Assembly (NCBI GenBank): GCA_963815045.1
Contig: CAWFET010000002.1
Location: 992,001 to 1,056,000, forward strand
Source: DASUPK01 sp963815045
Lineage (GTDB): Bacteria; Actinomycetota; Thermoleophilia; Solirubrobacterales; 70-9
DNA length: 64,000 nucleotides
Direction: 5' to 3'
Positions 28,321 to 37,258 of this stretch are shown here, piece after piece. A program made the translations under genes and the position numbers. Below the pieces are notes generated by a model, which saw only the letters and a program-made list of their open reading frames with translations, did no database searches and was not told the origin of the DNA. How positions within the stretch are numbered: the stretch's first letter is position 1; every line of letters begins with the position of its first letter.

Positions 28321-28386
28321 GGCGGGTCCCGTCCCATCAGGACGGCCTGAACCCCGCTTACGTTGTGCTGTTATCGTCGCCGGGCG

Positions 28387-28722
28387 ATGGGGACCGCCCG
28401 GATGCGGCGCGTCAACGAGTCGATTCGAGAGATCCTCGCGGACGCGATAGCGACTGAGTTGAAGGACCCGAGAATCGGATTCGTGACTGTGACCGACGTA
28501 GACACCTCTCCCGACCTGCGCGCTGCGCGCGTCTACGTCAGCGTGCTCGGCTCCGAGGAGGACCGGGAGAACTCGCTGACCGGACTTCGCTCGTCGCACG
28601 GAGTCCTCCAATCGAAGATCGCGAGCGGCATGCGCATGAAGCGGACGCCGACCCTGAGCTTCGAATACGACGACACGGTGGAGCGCGGAGATCGCATCAC
28701 GCGCCTGCTCGAGGACGAATGA
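28387..28722 (+). CDS. rbfA: Ribosome-binding factor A
   Basis: A 30S maturation and cold-adaptation factor of about 111 residues. Conserved features are RRVNESIREILADAIATELKDPRIGF, given here as its parts RVNESIREIL and LKDPRIGFVTVTDV, followed by DLRAARVYVSVLG and a KRTPTLSFEYDDT strand. ATG 28387 is chosen; ATG 28402 (before RRVNES) is possible. The stop overlaps nrnA (ATGA). Confidence 0.93.
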   Translation: MGTARMRRVNESIREILADAIATELKDPRIGFVTVTDVDTSPDLRAARVYVSVLGSEEDRENSLTGLRSSHGVLQSKIASGMRMKRTPTLSFEYDDTVERGDRITRLLEDE

Positions 28723-29723
28723 CGGGGCAGACCGAAGTCTTGACCAGCGACCTCGACCTCGTCGCAGAGGAAATTCGTACTGGCGAACGCTTCCTGCTGA
28801 CCACCCACGAGAACCCGGACGGGGACGCCCTCGGGTCGCTCCTCGCGACGCACCGCATCCTGGAGGCCCTGGGCAAGGACTCGGTGATGTTCCTGGCGGC
28901 GAAGGAGTTTCCGCTGCCGGTCGAATACCGCTTCCTGCCGCTGGAGGAGGTCTTCCACGAGCCGCCGGCCGACATCAGCGACCGCGTCGTGATCTTCCTC
29001 GACTGCGGGAACATCGACCGGATGCCCGTCGACTTCCTGAAGGAGGGCGACAACAGGGTGATCAACATCGATCACCATCACGACAACACCCGCTTCGGCC
29101 AGGTCAACCTGATCGACGTCGACGCCTCGTGTACGGCCGAGATCGTCTACGACCTGGCTGGGCTTCTCGGCGTGGACCTGACTCCGGAGATGGCGAATGC
29201 CCTTTACGTCGCGCTCGTCACCGACACCGGCAAGTTCATGTACGAGAACACCGACGCGCGCTCGCACCGCATGGCCGCCGGGCTGATCGAGGTCGGTGTG
29301 GAGGTCAACGACGTCTACCGGCGCCTCTACGAGCACGCTCCGATCGAGAAGCTCAAGCTCCTGGCGCAGGCTCTCGAGAAGATCGAGCTGATCGACGACG
29401 GCCGCCTTGCCGTCACCTACATCTCGGGCGACGACTATGCCGCCACCGGAGCGAGCGAGGCTCTCACCGAGGGCGTCATCGACCACCTCCGCACGATCGA
29501 CGGCACAGCGGCCGCCGCGGTCGTCCGCGATCAGGCCGACGGCGGTCGCGCCGCCCGCAAGGTGAGCATGCGCTCGACGGACGGGAGCGTCGACGTTTCC
29601 GCGATCGCACGCGTGCACGGGGGAGGCGGCCACCGCCGCGCCGCCGGATTCGGGACCGATCTGCCCTATGAGCAGATCGTCGAGTTCCTGGTCGCCGAGA
29701 TCGACTCGCAGCTCGAGTCCTAG
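28719..29723 (+). CDS. nrnA: DHH-family oligoribonuclease / pAp phosphatase
   Basis: Degrades nano-RNAs and/or dephosphorylates 3'-phosphoadenosine 5'-phosphate. The 334-residue protein has the DHH phosphoesterase motifs HENPDGDALGS, VIFLDCGN, and the DHH-equivalent NIDHHHDN. The C-terminal DHHA1 substrate domain carries the glycine-rich GGGGHRRAAGF. It overlaps rbfA and sits in its usual place before truB. Confidence 0.93.
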   Translation: MTGQTEVLTSDLDLVAEEIRTGERFLLTTHENPDGDALGSLLATHRILEALGKDSVMFLAAKEFPLPVEYRFLPLEEVFHEPPADISDRVVIFLDCGNIDRMPVDFLKEGDNRVINIDHHHDNTRFGQVNLIDVDASCTAEIVYDLAGLLGVDLTPEMANALYVALVTDTGKFMYENTDARSHRMAAGLIEVGVEVNDVYRRLYEHAPIEKLKLLAQALEKIELIDDGRLAVTYISGDDYAATGASEALTEGVIDHLRTIDGTAAAAVVRDQADGGRAARKVSMRSTDGSVDVSAIARVHGGGGHRRAAGFGTDLPYEQIVEFLVAEIDSQLES

Positions 29724-29729
29724 CGGCCC

Positions 29730-30533
29730 ATGACCCAAGGGGAGCCGATCCCCGCCTGGGGCCTGCTGGTCGACAAGCCGGCCGGCCTCACCTCCCACGA
29801 CGTGGTGGCGCAGGTCCGTCGCGAGCGGGGCGGCAAGGTCGGACACGCCGGGACGCTCGATCCCTTCGCGACGGGCCTGCTGCTCGTGCTCCTCGGCCGC
29901 GCCACCAGGCTGCAGCGCTTCCTGCTCGAGCTGCCCAAGACCTACGTCGCGACCGCGCGGCTCGGCTGGCGCTCCTCGACCGGGGATCCGGACGGCGAGC
30001 TCACCGAGACGGGCCGGATCCCGGACAGGCTCGAGCTGCCCAGCGGGGAGATAGAACAGCGGGTGCCCATGACGTCCGCGATCAAGGTCGACGGGGAGAG
30101 GCTCTACCGAAAGGCGCACCGGGGCGAGACGGTGGAGACGCCCAGCCGTCGGGTCGTGGTGCATCGGGCCGAGCTCACCGAAAGCGACGCCGAGCGCGCC
30201 ACCTTCGAGATCGAATGCTCCTCGGGCACGTACATCCGCACGCTCGTCGAGACGCTCGAGGACGCCTACTGCGAGTCGCTTCGCCGGACCGCCATCGGCG
30301 GGTTGGCCGTTCCCGCCGGGGAGCCTGTTGAGGTCCCGGTCGAGGAGCTGATGTCATTCCTCCCGGAGCGCCTGCTCGATGAGCGGGAGGCGACCGCGGT
30401 GGGCCACGGGAGGCCTGTGATCGAGCCGTTCGACGTTCCTCCCAAGCACGTCCGTCTCACCCACGACGGCCGCCTGATCGCAGTCGCGCGCCCGGATGGA
30501 GAGAATCTACGACCCGAGGTCGTTCTCGTATGA
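29730..30533 (+). CDS. truB: tRNA pseudouridine(55) synthase
   Basis: Converts U55 of tRNAs to pseudouridine. The 267-residue protein has the catalytic Asp44 in VGHAGTLDPFATGLL, the KTYVATARLG strand and the later LRRTAIGGL motif. A C-terminal PUA-like segment is present. The stop overlaps the ribF ATG. Confidence 0.95.
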   Translation: MTQGEPIPAWGLLVDKPAGLTSHDVVAQVRRERGGKVGHAGTLDPFATGLLLVLLGRATRLQRFLLELPKTYVATARLGWRSSTGDPDGELTETGRIPDRLELPSGEIEQRVPMTSAIKVDGERLYRKAHRGETVETPSRRVVVHRAELTESDAERATFEIECSSGTYIRTLVETLEDAYCESLRRTAIGGLAVPAGEPVEVPVEELMSFLPERLLDEREATAVGHGRPVIEPFDVPPKHVRLTHDGRLIAVARPDGENLRPEVVLV

Positions 30534-31423
30534 GCATCCAGGTCACCAGACTCCCCGACGCGAAGCCGCGCGACCGCCATGTGGCGATCGGTGTGTTCGA
30601 CGGCGTGCACAGAGGCCATCAGGCCGTCATCGACGAGGCGGACACTGTCCTCACCTTCGATCCCCATCCGCTCAGCGTCATCAACCCGGATGCGGCGCCG
30701 AAGCTGATCATGCCCTTCGACGTGAAGCGGGACGTGATCGACGGGCTCGGCGTCGAGGAGCTCGTCGTCATCCCGTTCGACAAGGAGTTCATGAAGATCC
30801 CGGCTGAGGACTTCATCTCGAAGATCCTGGTCGAGCAGCTGGGCGCGAAGAAGGTGTCGGTCGGCGAGAACTTTCGCTTCGGGGCCAAGGCCAAGGGAAC
30901 GCCCGAGATGCTCGCGGGGCGAGACGAGTTCGAGACCAGGATCGTGCCCCTGGTGGAGGTCGATGGCGAGACCGTGTCGTCCACCCGGGTGCGCGCGCTG
31001 GTCGCCGCCGGCGAGGTGGACGCGGCGATGCGCTGCCTCGGCGCCCCCTTCATGGTGGAGGGCAGAGTGGTGGAGGGCGATCAGCGTGGGCGCGAGTTGG
31101 GCTTCCCGACAGCGAACCTGGTTCCCGACGATCGCCTGGTCGTCCCCGGCCACGGAGTGTTCGCCGCCTTCGCGAACGGCCACCCTGCGGCGGTGAACGT
31201 CGGTATCCGGCCGACCTTCGAGACGGGCCGCGGCCTCCTCATCGAGTCGTACCTGATCGACTTCGACGGAGATCTCTACGGCCAGAACCTGCGGGTCGCC
31301 TTCGTCAGCCGGTTGCGCGGCGAGAAGCGATTCCCAAGCGTCGAGGAGCTGGTCGCACAGATGCACAAGGACGTCGCCGAGGCTCGCGAGATCTCCGCCA
31401 AGTACGAGGCCCGGGGCGCCTGA
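30530..31423 (+). CDS. ribF: Bifunctional riboflavin kinase / FAD synthetase
   Basis: Makes FMN and then FAD from riboflavin. The 297-residue protein has an N-terminal adenylyltransferase domain with GVFDGVHRGHQ, a TFDPHP motif and the SSTRVR motif. The C-terminal kinase domain has the GRELGFPTANL block and the NVGIRPTF motif. It overlaps truB by four bases. Flavin supply also serves PyrD/K and CoaC here. Confidence 0.95.
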   Translation: MSIQVTRLPDAKPRDRHVAIGVFDGVHRGHQAVIDEADTVLTFDPHPLSVINPDAAPKLIMPFDVKRDVIDGLGVEELVVIPFDKEFMKIPAEDFISKILVEQLGAKKVSVGENFRFGAKAKGTPEMLAGRDEFETRIVPLVEVDGETVSSTRVRALVAAGEVDAAMRCLGAPFMVEGRVVEGDQRGRELGFPTANLVPDDRLVVPGHGVFAAFANGHPAAVNVGIRPTFETGRGLLIESYLIDFDGDLYGQNLRVAFVSRLRGEKRFPSVEELVAQMHKDVAEAREISAKYEARGA

Positions 31424-31443
31424 ATCGCTACCCTGTCGCGTCG

Positions 31444-31713
31444 ATGCCGCTGACGAAGGACCAAAAGCAGGAGCTGATCGGCAAGTACGGCCGCTCCGGC
31501 GAGGACACCGGCTCCGCCGAGGTGCAGGTCGCGCTGCTCACCCAGCGCATCAACGAGCTCACCGAGCACCTGCGCACCCACAGCAAGGATCATCACTCCC
31601 GCCGCGGCCTGCTCAAGATGGTCGGTAAGCGCCGCCGCATCCTTCGCTATCTCGAGAGCAACGACCTCGAGCGCTACCGCGCCCTCGTCGCGGATCTCGG
31701 CCTGCGCCGCTAG
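31444..31713 (+). CDS. rpsO: 30S ribosomal protein S15
   Basis: An 89-residue primary 16S rRNA-binding protein. The sequence shows the family blocks DTGSAEVQVALLTQRI, LTEHLRTHSKDHHSRRGLL and KRRRILRYLE. TACCCT (31429-31434) ends 9 bases before the ATG. S15 usually precedes pnp directly; here three other genes lie between. Confidence 0.98.
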   Translation: MPLTKDQKQELIGKYGRSGEDTGSAEVQVALLTQRINELTEHLRTHSKDHHSRRGLLKMVGKRRRILRYLESNDLERYRALVADLGLRR

Positions 31714-31733
31714 GGAAGCTCACAGGCGGCCGC

Positions 31734-32183
31734 GTGATCGAAGCCGGCACCAAGGCACCGGGCTTCAAGCTGCCAGACCAATACGGGAACGAGGTCTCCC
31801 TCTCTGACTTCGCCGGCAAGAAGCTCGTGCTGGTCTTCTACCCGCTCGACTTCAGCCCGGTCTGCACCGACCAGCTCGGCCTCTACCAGGAGGTCCTCTC
31901 CGATCTCGAGGCTGCGGGCGCCGCGCTCGTCGGCATCAGCGTGGACTCCGCCTACTGCCACGCGGCCTTTCGGGAGAAGCTCAACCTGACGATCCCGCTG
32001 CTCGCGGACTTCAACCCGAAGGGCGCCGTCTCGAAGGCCTATGGCGCCTGGATCGAGGGCGCAGGGATCAGCAACCGCTCACTGGTGCTGATCGAGGACG
32101 GCGTCGTGACGTGGTCCCACGCCGCCCCGAATCCGGGCGAGATCCCCGGCGCCAACCTGATCTTCGACGCGCTCTCGGCCTGA
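31734..32183 (+). CDS. Peroxiredoxin (AhpC/TSA, BCP/AhpE-like)
   Basis: A 149-residue thiol peroxidase that reduces peroxides. The peroxidatic cysteine lies in YPLDFSPVCTDQ, matching PxxxSxxC. No second Cys is placed as in typical BCP resolving positions apart from one near VDSAYCHAAF, so it could be 1-Cys or atypical 2-Cys. The start is GTG at 31734. It is followed on the same strand by a DsbA-like gene, which might help recycle it. Confidence 0.92.
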   Translation: MIEAGTKAPGFKLPDQYGNEVSLSDFAGKKLVLVFYPLDFSPVCTDQLGLYQEVLSDLEAAGAALVGISVDSAYCHAAFREKLNLTIPLLADFNPKGAVSKAYGAWIEGAGISNRSLVLIEDGVVTWSHAAPNPGEIPGANLIFDALSA

Positions 32184-32188
32184 CCGCG

Positions 32189-32599
32189 CTATCCGTGTAG
32201 CTGCGGCGCGTAGGAGATCCCCAGGATCGCGCCGTCGCTCGAGAGCCATCGAGCAACCGTCTGGCCCCAGGGCTCCTTGCGGGCGGAGTGCAGCAGCTCG
32301 TACCCGCGCTGTTCGAGCTCTCCGGCCGCCTCGCCGACCGCGTCTGGGCTGTCGACCTCGAACTCCACACTGACCTGAGGGACGGTCAGGTCCGCGGGCC
32401 ACTCGTCGCTGCCGAAGCATGCCCGCGCTGCCTCCTTCAGCGGCCAGATGCCGAAGTGCTTGCTGCCTTCGATCTCCCCGCTGAAGATGTAGTCGCCGGC
32501 GCCGTCGAGCGGCAGGCCGAGCACTTCCACGAAGAGCTTGCGGTCGGTAGGCGGATCCGTCGTGATCAGGGCGGCGCTCGCGATGAATTCGATCTTCAT
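32189..32599 (-). CDS. VOC/glyoxalase-fold protein
   Basis: A 136-residue protein with two beta-alpha-beta-beta-beta units of the vicinal oxygen chelate fold (FIASAALITTDPPTDRKLFVEVLGLPL; in parts: ALITTDP, FVEVLGLPL; later VSVEFEVDSPDAV and GYELLHSARKEPWGQTV). The WGQ motif is common in glyoxalase/bleomycin-resistance relatives. The ATG has AGAAGGAAG upstream. It is the only minus-strand gene in a long plus-strand operon region. Substrate unknown. Confidence 0.8.
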   Translation of the reverse strand: MKIEFIASAALITTDPPTDRKLFVEVLGLPLDGAGDYIFSGEIEGSKHFGIWPLKEAARACFGSDEWPADLTVPQVSVEFEVDSPDAVGEAAGELEQRGYELLHSARKEPWGQTVARWLSSDGAILGISYAPQLHG

Positions 32600-32692
32600 G
32601 GCTTCCTTCTGTCGATTTCACGGGGATCGAACCAGAGTGGCTGCGCGGGCTCTTGAACAAAACGGACGTGAAGCGGCGGTAGCGTCAGGGTC

Positions 32693-33211
32693 ATGAGCGA
32701 GCTGACCAGCGCCGCGGTTCCGTCCATTGGTCCCGACGATCACGTCACGGGCGAGGGAGTGGAGGCGATCATCTACGCCGACTTCGGCTGTCCCTACTGC
32801 GCCGCCGATTGGGCGCGGATCCGGGAACTGCCTCTCCGTCTCTGCTTCCGCCATTTCCCTATGGCGTCCAAGCATCCGAGGGCGCCAGCTCTCCACGCCG
32901 CGGCCGAGGCCGCCGGCATCCAGGGGGCCTTCTGGGAGATGTGCGACTCGCTCTATGCCAACCGGGGGCGGGTCGATGATCCGCACCTCTGGGAGCGAGC
33001 GGAGCGCTTCGGCATGGACCTGGAGCGCTTTCGCACCGACTCTCGGTCAGATGCCGTTCGCGAGCGGATCGAGAGGGATTTCGTCAGCGGGATCCGCGCC
33101 GGCGTGGGCGGCACGCCGTGGGTTTTCGCCGGCGGAAAGAACCTGCATGGTGACCTGACCGAGGCCCTGCGGCCGCTAACATCGCCCGCGACAGAGAACG
33201 AGAGTTCTTAA
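32693..33211 (+). CDS. DsbA-like thioredoxin-fold protein
   Basis: A 172-residue thioredoxin-fold protein with the redox motif CPYC in YADFGCPYCAADW. The helical insert follows, then the cis-Pro loop GVGGTPWVFAGG, typical of the DsbA/FrnE-like group and of domains next to Na+/H+ antiporters. No signal peptide is visible, so it is probably cytoplasmic. TAGCGT (32680-32685) ends 7 bases before the ATG. It may serve the nearby peroxiredoxin. Confidence 0.85.
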   Translation: MSELTSAAVPSIGPDDHVTGEGVEAIIYADFGCPYCAADWARIRELPLRLCFRHFPMASKHPRAPALHAAAEAAGIQGAFWEMCDSLYANRGRVDDPHLWERAERFGMDLERFRTDSRSDAVRERIERDFVSGIRAGVGGTPWVFAGGKNLHGDLTEALRPLTSPATENESS

Positions 33212-33217
33212 GCGAAA

Positions 33218-33236
33218 GGCCGTCAACCGGACGGCC
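33218..33236 (+). promoter_or_regulatory. Stem-loop in the pnp leader
   Basis: GGCCGTC (33218-33224) pairs perfectly with GACGGCC (33230-33236) around the loop AACCG, 17 bases before the pnp ATG. PNPase autoregulation through a leader hairpin is known in enterobacteria. Whether this one serves that purpose is inference. Confidence 0.45.
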
Positions 33237-33253
33237 GAAGGGATACAAGACAT

Positions 33254-35524
33254 ATGAGCATGTTCGACGTAAGCCGGGTCTCGGTGGAGGTAGGCGGCGA
33301 GGAGATTTCCTTCGAGACCGGAAAGCTCGCCCGTCAGGCGAGCGGCGCCGTCGTGGTTCGCTCCGGCGACACGATGGTCCTCTGCACCGCGACCGCGGGC
33401 AACGACCGCGACGTGGACTTCCTGCCCCTCACCGTTGACGTTGAGGAAAAGCACTACGCCGCGGGAAAGATCCCGGGCTCCTTCTTCCGCCGCGAGGCAC
33501 GGGCAGGCGAGAAGGCCACCCTGACCGCGCGGATGATCGATCGCCCGATTCGCCCGCTGTTCCCGAAGGGCTGGCACCGCGAGACCCAGCTGGTCTCCCA
33601 GCCCCTCTCGGTGGACCACGTCCACCCGTACGACATCCTGGCGATGAACGGCGCCTCCGCCGCACTCGCCATCTCCGAGATCCCCGTCGCCAAGCACGTC
33701 GGCGCCGTCCGGATCGGAAAGCTCGACGGCGACTTCGTCGTCAACCCGGAGGAGGAGAGGCTCGAGGAACTCGACATGGACCTGATCGTGTCGGGCACCG
33801 ACGAGGCCATCCTGATGGTCGAGGCCGGCGCCGACGGCGTCACCGAGGCCGAGATCCTGGATGCGCTCGACATCGCGCACTCCGAGATCAAGAAGCTCGT
33901 CGCTTCGATGGAGGAGCTGCGCGAGAAGGCGGGCAAGGAGAAGCTCGAGATCGAGGCTCCGCAGGTCGACGAGGCCACCCTCGATTCGATCAAGAGCTCG
34001 CATGGCGCCAAGCTGGATGAGGCCACGCAGGTTCAGGCCAAGCTGGAGCGCCAGGACGCGATCAACGCCGTCGAGGAGGATGTGCTCGAGCAGTACGCGC
34101 CTCCCACCGAGGACGAGCAGCCCGATCGCGAGCGGCTCGCCGAGGTGAAGGCCGCCTTCGCGAAGCTCGAGAAGGACACCATCCGCAAGCGCATCGCCGT
34201 CGACAAGAAGCGCCCGGACGGCCGCGCCCAGGACGAGATTCGCCCGATCGAGACCGAGATCGACATCGCACCGCGCTCACACGGCTCCGCCCTGTTCACG
34301 CGCGGTGAGACCCAGATCCTCTCGAACGTGGCGCTCGGCACCACCCGCATGGACATGAAGGTCGACAACCTGGGCCTCCAGGAGACCAAGACCTTCTGGC
34401 ACCACTACAACTTCCCGCCGTTCTCGGTCGGGGAGGCGGGCTTCATGCGCGGCCCGAAGCGCCGCGACATCGGTCACGGCGCGCTCGCCGAGCGGGCGCT
34501 CCAGGCCACGATTCCCGATGGCGAGGAGTTCCCGTACGTGATTCGCGTCGTCTCCGACACCCTGGAGTCGAACGGGTCCTCGTCGATGGGCTCGGTCTGC
34601 GCTTCGTCGATGGCCCTGCAGGCCGCGGGCGTGCCGGTCACCGCACCGGTCGCCGGCGTCGCGATGGGGCTGATCAAGGAGGGTGACGACTACATCGTCC
34701 TCACCGACATCGCCGGCGTCGAAGACCACCTGGGCGACATGGACTTCAAGGTCGCCGGGACCAAGGACGGCATCACCGCCCTCCAGATGGACATCAAGAT
34801 CACCGGCGTCACGCTGGAGATCCTCAAGGACGCGCTGGATCAGGCCAACAAGGGCCGCATGTTCATCCTCGGGAAGATGGCCGAGTCGATCGACGCGCCG
34901 CGCGAGAAGCTCTCGCAGTTCGCGCCGAAGATCACCTCGATCAAGATCGACCCGGAGAAGATCGGGGCCCTGATCGGCAAGGGCGGCGAGACGATCCGCG
35001 GCCTCTCGGAGGAGTTCGAGGCCGAGATCGACGTCGACGACGATGGCTCGGTGCGCCTCTACGCGCCCACCGGCGATCAGGTCGACGCGCTGGCCGAGCG
35101 GATCACCTCGATGACCAAGGACGCCGAGATCGGCGACCGCTACTCCGCCGGGAAGGTGGTCAAGACCACCAACTTCGGCGCCTTCATCGAGCTCACCAAG
35201 GGCACCGACGGCCTGCTTCACATCTCCAACGTGAAGCCGGGCGAGCGGGTCGGCACGGTCGAGGAGGTCCTGAACCAGGGCGACGAGATCGATGTCACCG
35301 TCGTCGAGGTCGACAAGGAGCGTGGCCGGATCGGCCTGCGGCTCACCCAGGACCCCGACGTCGAGGGCAAGTCGGCCGACGAGCTCGCCGGTGTCGGCAC
35401 CGGTGACCCGGGCCCGCCCAGCCGTCGCCGTGAAGGTGGCGGTGGAGGCCGTGGCGGTCCGCGGCGCGATCGTGACGGCGGCGGTGGCCGCCGCCGAGAG
35501 CGGCAGGGCGGCCGGGACCGCTAG
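33254..35524 (+). CDS. pnp: Polyribonucleotide nucleotidyltransferase (PNPase)
   Basis: A phosphorolytic 3'-5' exoribonuclease of the degradosome, also able to add tails. The 756-residue protein has two RNase PH domains (the second with FPPFSVGEAGFMRGPKRRD and SNGSSSMGSVCASSMAL), a KH domain (IGALIGKGGETIRGL) and an S1 domain (VVKTTNFGAFIEL). A Gly/Arg-rich tail ends the protein. A hairpin precedes the ATG. The M16 peptidase follows, as in many Gram-positives. Confidence 0.97.
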   Translation: MSMFDVSRVSVEVGGEEISFETGKLARQASGAVVVRSGDTMVLCTATAGNDRDVDFLPLTVDVEEKHYAAGKIPGSFFRREARAGEKATLTARMIDRPIRPLFPKGWHRETQLVSQPLSVDHVHPYDILAMNGASAALAISEIPVAKHVGAVRIGKLDGDFVVNPEEERLEELDMDLIVSGTDEAILMVEAGADGVTEAEILDALDIAHSEIKKLVASMEELREKAGKEKLEIEAPQVDEATLDSIKSSHGAKLDEATQVQAKLERQDAINAVEEDVLEQYAPPTEDEQPDRERLAEVKAAFAKLEKDTIRKRIAVDKKRPDGRAQDEIRPIETEIDIAPRSHGSALFTRGETQILSNVALGTTRMDMKVDNLGLQETKTFWHHYNFPPFSVGEAGFMRGPKRRDIGHGALAERALQATIPDGEEFPYVIRVVSDTLESNGSSSMGSVCASSMALQAAGVPVTAPVAGVAMGLIKEGDDYIVLTDIAGVEDHLGDMDFKVAGTKDGITALQMDIKITGVTLEILKDALDQANKGRMFILGKMAESIDAPREKLSQFAPKITSIKIDPEKIGALIGKGGETIRGLSEEFEAEIDVDDDGSVRLYAPTGDQVDALAERITSMTKDAEIGDRYSAGKVVKTTNFGAFIELTKGTDGLLHISNVKPGERVGTVEEVLNQGDEIDVTVVEVDKERGRIGLRLTQDPDVEGKSADELAGVGTGDPGPPSRRREGGGGGRGGPRRDRDGGGGRRRERQGGRDR

Positions 35525-35534
35525 TCCCACCCTG

Positions 35535-36816
35535 GTGGCGTCCGAAGCGCAGATAACCGAGCTCGACTCCGGGATCCGGGTCGTCACCGAGGCGGTCCCC
35601 TCGGTGAGATCCGTCGCCCTGGGGCTCTGGGTTCGGACAGGTTCGAGGGACGAGACGCCGGCGCAGGCCGGCGTCTCGCATTTCCTCGAGCACCTGCTCT
35701 TCAAGGGCACGAAGCGCTACTCGGCGATTGAGATCTCGGAGATCTTCGACGGGCTCGGGCGCCGCGGTGAACGCGGCCACCGGCAAGGAGTCGACGAACC
35801 TCTACGCCCGCTTCCTCGACACCCACACCGACGAGGCGTTCGATCTCCTCTCCGAGATGCTGCTCGGCCCGACGTATCCGGAGATCGACTCCGAGCGCGA
35901 GGTCGTCCTCGAGGAGATCGCGATGTACGAGGACGAGCCGCAGGACAAGGTTCACGACGTGCTCGACCGCGCGGTCTTCGGCGGCCACCCGCTCGGCAGG
36001 CGGGTGCTCGGCGAGGCGGAGGTGATCAGCTCGATCCCGGTCCCGGACATCGACGCCTACCACCGCTCGCACTACACCGGGGCGAGCATCATCGTCGCGG
36101 CGGCGGGCAACGTCGAGCACGAGAAGATCGTCGAGCTCAGCAAGCGTCACGTGGAGCCGCCGGCGACCGGCGGAAACGGGGCCGCGGTCGAGGCGCCCAA
36201 GGTGGACGGCGCGCAGGTGGCCTTCCAGCAGAAGGACACCGAGCAGTTCCACATCTGCTTCGGCGGCCCCGGTATCGACCGCAGCGACGATCGCCGCTAC
36301 GCGCTCAGCATCCTCGACGCCGTCTTCGGCGGCTCGACCTCCTCACGGCTCTTTCGGGAGATCCGGGAGAAGAAGGGCCTGGCCTACTCGGTCGGCTCCT
36401 ACACGCAGCAGTACGTCGACAGCGGAATGGTCGGCCTCTACGTCGGCACGCGGGCCGACAACGTGCAGGAGGCGTGCGAGATCATCGGCCGGGAGCTCGG
36501 CTCGATCCACGCGGACGGGATCACCGACGACGAGCTCAACCGCGCCAAGGAGCACGTCAAGGGCCGCATGGTCCTCTCCTCGGAGTCGACCGCTGCCCGA
36601 ATGGGCCGGATCGGCAAGTCGGTTCTCTTCGACATGCCCGTCCTCACCCTCGACGAGCTGCTCGAGCGTGTCGATGCCGTCACCTCGGAGGACGTCGCGG
36701 AGCTCGCCCGCGAGCTCTACGCGCCGGATGCGCTGTCGGCCGCCGCGATCGCGCCGGACGAGGACCGCTTCCGGGCCGCCCTGGCGCCGGTGAGCGAGGC
36801 ACTCGCCGCTGCCTGA
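35535..36816 (+). pseudogene. M16 zinc metallopeptidase (processing-peptidase-like), broken by a one-base frameshift
   Basis: An insulinase/MPP-beta-like peptidase. The first ~75 residues (from GTG 35535) read in one frame and contain the zinc motif HFLEH with FKGTKR and EIFDGLG. The rest, starting at AAVNAATGKESTNLYARF and containing the third-ligand region REVVLEEIAMYEDEP, reads in another. The expected junction GLG-AAVNAATGKE needs one base fewer: there is an extra base within 35757-35760 (GGGC). Joined, the protein is ~426 residues, normal for the family. Codon use on both sides is intact, so this is a recent lesion, a sequencing/assembly error, or a +1 frameshift during translation. Confidence 0.85.
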
Positions 36817-36907
36817 CCTCGAGTCCAAGTACCGGCCGGGCCTTCAGGCGCAGCTCGAGGGCGGGGAGGACCTGCGAGGGCTCTGCATCGCCTCGCAACA
36901 GAAGGGG

Positions 36908-37249
36908 ATGTTCAAGGGCGGATCCGCGGTGATCGGCACGACCGACCGGCGTCTGCTCCTTCAGCCCCTGGACCGCCGTGGCGATCCGGACGGCCCCATC
37001 CAGTCGATTCTGCCCGAGCAGATCGCCTCGGCCAAGGCCGGCCCGGCCGGAGGCGGATGGATCAACGTCGATACCGCGATCCTCGACCACGCCGCGGTGC
37101 GTCTCCAGATCCAGACGACCGATGGCGAGAAGCTCAAGCTGATGCTGATGCGCGGCGAGGGCAAGCTGCTCGGTGGCCTGGGAGGCGGCGAGACCCAGCG
37201 TCAGGGCCTTGACGCGCTCGCCGCGTGGTTTCGGGCGACCGGCGCATAA
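36908..37249 (+). CDS. Small PH-like domain protein of unknown function; N terminus probably longer
   Basis: From ATG 36908 the protein is 113 residues, with a beta-rich pattern (GTTDRRLLLQPLDRR, then QIQTTDGEKLKLMLM) like bacterial PH/GRAM-like domains and a helix at the end (LDALAAWFRATG). The frame stays open upstream, reading PDLESKYRPGLQAQLEGGED before the ATG, which looks like the missing first strand and helix. The only in-frame start-like codon there is CTG at 36809, inside the end of the peptidase gene. I keep ATG as the conservative start. Confidence 0.6.
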   Translation: MFKGGSAVIGTTDRRLLLQPLDRRGDPDGPIQSILPEQIASAKAGPAGGGWINVDTAILDHAAVRLQIQTTDGEKLKLMLMRGEGKLLGGLGGGETQRQGLDALAAWFRATGA

Positions 37250-37252
37250 GAT
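37247..37252 (+). promoter_or_regulatory. Putative -10 box for dapB
   Basis: TAAGAT overlaps the TAA of the preceding gene and ends 6 bases before the dapB ATG. There is no Shine-Dalgarno, suggesting a leaderless mRNA. Confidence 0.45.
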
Positions 37253-37258
37253 CGCGCA

